DNA from: Pseudarthrobacter sulfonivorans
GTDB lineage: Bacteria > Actinomycetota > Actinomycetes > Actinomycetales > Micrococcaceae
Assembly (NCBI RefSeq): GCF_014712225.1
Contig: NZ_JACXBW010000005.1
Location: 186,001 to 250,000, forward strand
Reading direction: 5' to 3'
Length of the DNA: 64,000 nt
Part shown: piece by piece, positions 63,350-64,000 of the stretch
How the letters are laid out: every line of letters starts with the position of its first letter
How positions within the stretch are numbered: position 1 is the stretch's first letter
The notes under the pieces: generated by a model
Database searches by the model: none
Seen by the model: the letters and a program-made list of their open reading frames with translations, nothing else
What the model was told of the DNA's origin: nothing
Made by a program: the position numbers and the translations under genes

Positions 63350-64000
63350 GTGCAAGTAGTCAGCATCAGCAGCCTCAAGGGCGGAGTCGGCAAGACTTCC
63401 GTCACCACAGGATTGGCGTCTGCGGCGCTTGCCGCGGGCATTCCCACCCTGGTGGTGGATCTGGATCCGCATGCCGACGCGACCACCGCCCTCGGCGTCC
63501 AGCCCGGCGACCAGCTGGACATCGGCAGGATGCTCAAGAGCCCGCGCCGCGCCAAGCTGGCTGAGAACGTGGCGGGCAGTGCCTGGACCGCCCGGGCGCA
63601 CTCGAACGGATCCGGACCGGCCGTGCTGGACGTGGCTGTGGGCTCCGCGTACACCGGAATCTATGACCGCCCCGACCTTGGCCGCCGCGACCTCCGCCGG
63701 CTTTCGTCAGTCCTCGCCGGCGCCGATGGATATGACCTGGTCCTCATCGACTGCCCGCCATCCCTGAACGGACTGACCCGGATGGCCTGGTCAGCGAGCG
63801 ACAAGGTGGCGCTCGTGGCCGAGCCCGGGCTTTTTTCCGTGGCCGGCACAGAGCGGACCATGCGCGCCATCCAGCTCTTCAAGCAGGAATTCGCCCCCAA
63901 CCTCTCGCCCGCGGGCATTATCGCCAACCGCGTACGCACCGGCTCGTCCGAACACACCTACCGGCTCGCCGAGATGGAGTCCATGTTCGGCGACCTGCTG
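63350..64000 (+). CDS. ParA/Soj-family ATPase, N-terminal part (cut by window end)
   Basis: 217 codons from GTG 63350, open to the window edge. Deviant Walker A KGGVGKTSVTTGLA near the N terminus, LVVDLDPHADATTALG, and Walker B-like DLVLIDCPPS. A chromosome or plasmid partitioning-type ATPase; without the C terminus and a parB neighbour I cannot say whether it segregates DNA or positions another complex. Divergent from pyc. The alternative of an upstream start was not supported by any ATG/GTG with a ribosome-binding site. Confidence 0.9.
   Translation, partial: MQVVSISSLKGGVGKTSVTTGLASAALAAGIPTLVVDLDPHADATTALGVQPGDQLDIGRMLKSPRRAKLAENVAGSAWTARAHSNGSGPAVLDVAVGSAYTGIYDRPDLGRRDLRRLSSVLAGADGYDLVLIDCPPSLNGLTRMAWSASDKVALVAEPGLFSVAGTERTMRAIQLFKQEFAPNLSPAGIIANRVRTGSSEHTYRLAEMESMFGDLL

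Noticed and set aside
1..64000. tRNA, rRNA, CRISPR array, insertion sequence, prophage, toxin-antitoxin or defence system
   Set aside because: I saw no cloverleaf, repeat-spacer pattern, transposase or integrase, and gene order is conserved housekeeping. The unusual material is confined to regulatory gaps.

Overview
This is a high-GC actinobacterial chromosome window dominated by housekeeping genes. I see no phage, insertion sequence, CRISPR array, rRNA or tRNA. The gene set points to Micrococcales, most likely Arthrobacter or Pseudarthrobacter: polyphosphate glucokinase, a type Ic methionine aminopeptidase, a DivIVA/SepF division system without FtsA, and a MurE whose specificity motif reads DDPH instead of the DNPR of diaminopimelate enzymes, fitting L-lysine peptidoglycan. 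Gene order in the right half resembles the Mycobacterium tuberculosis Rv2165c-Rv2178c neighbourhood (rsmH/mraZ, prenyl synthetase, Rv2175c, pknL, class II DAHP synthase).

Layout. 1-9.7 kb: nitrogen block with the end of glnA1, a polysaccharide deacetylase, an acetyltransferase, a polar amino-acid ABC transporter whose binding protein and permease are fused, then glnE and glnA2. 9.7-18.5 kb: mixed metabolism (panB, YceI, a 54-residue SPOR-like protein, map, polyphosphate glucokinase with an SDR, a patatin-like lipase behind a leader-peptide/hairpin unit, nrdR, hisD, a membrane protein, a flavin reductase). 18.5-43.4 kb: on the minus strand dnaE, a pseudouridine synthase, lspA, divIVA, yggT, sepF, yggS and pgeF, continuous with the division and cell-wall (dcw) cluster ftsZ-ftsQ-murC-murG-ftsW-murD-mraY-murF-murE-ftsI-ftsL-rsmH-mraZ. 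43.4-57.6 kb: DUF3040 protein, DNA polymerase IV, a lipoprotein, prenyl synthetase, Rv2175c-like regulator, a LysM/transglycosylase, a PASTA kinase, DAHP synthase, PlsC, two tandem alpha/beta hydrolases and a ROK kinase. 57.7-64 kb: acyl-CoA synthetase, pyruvate carboxylase and the start of a ParA ATPase gene.

The genes themselves are ordinary; the interest lies between them. (i) A promoter upstream of mraZ carries three contiguous 10-bp GTGG repeats, a probable MraZ autorepression operator. (ii) The mraZ-rsmH gap holds a hairpin with the CUUCCCC loop of the mraW RNA motif, enclosed by a long-range outer helix. (iii) At least eight genes (map, panB, hisD, dnaE, pknL, aroG, dinB and a membrane protein) have a -10 hexamer 6-7 nt before an ATG/GTG, the signature of leaderless mRNAs; a ninth (ROK kinase) has it at 8 nt. 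(iv) There is a 64-bp spacer-less palindrome, a 22-bp-arm inverted repeat with two NrdR-box-like palindromes, and a 19-codon leader peptide with a perfect Shine-Dalgarno before the patatin gene. Regulatory assignments come from reading the sequence only and were not computed or searched.
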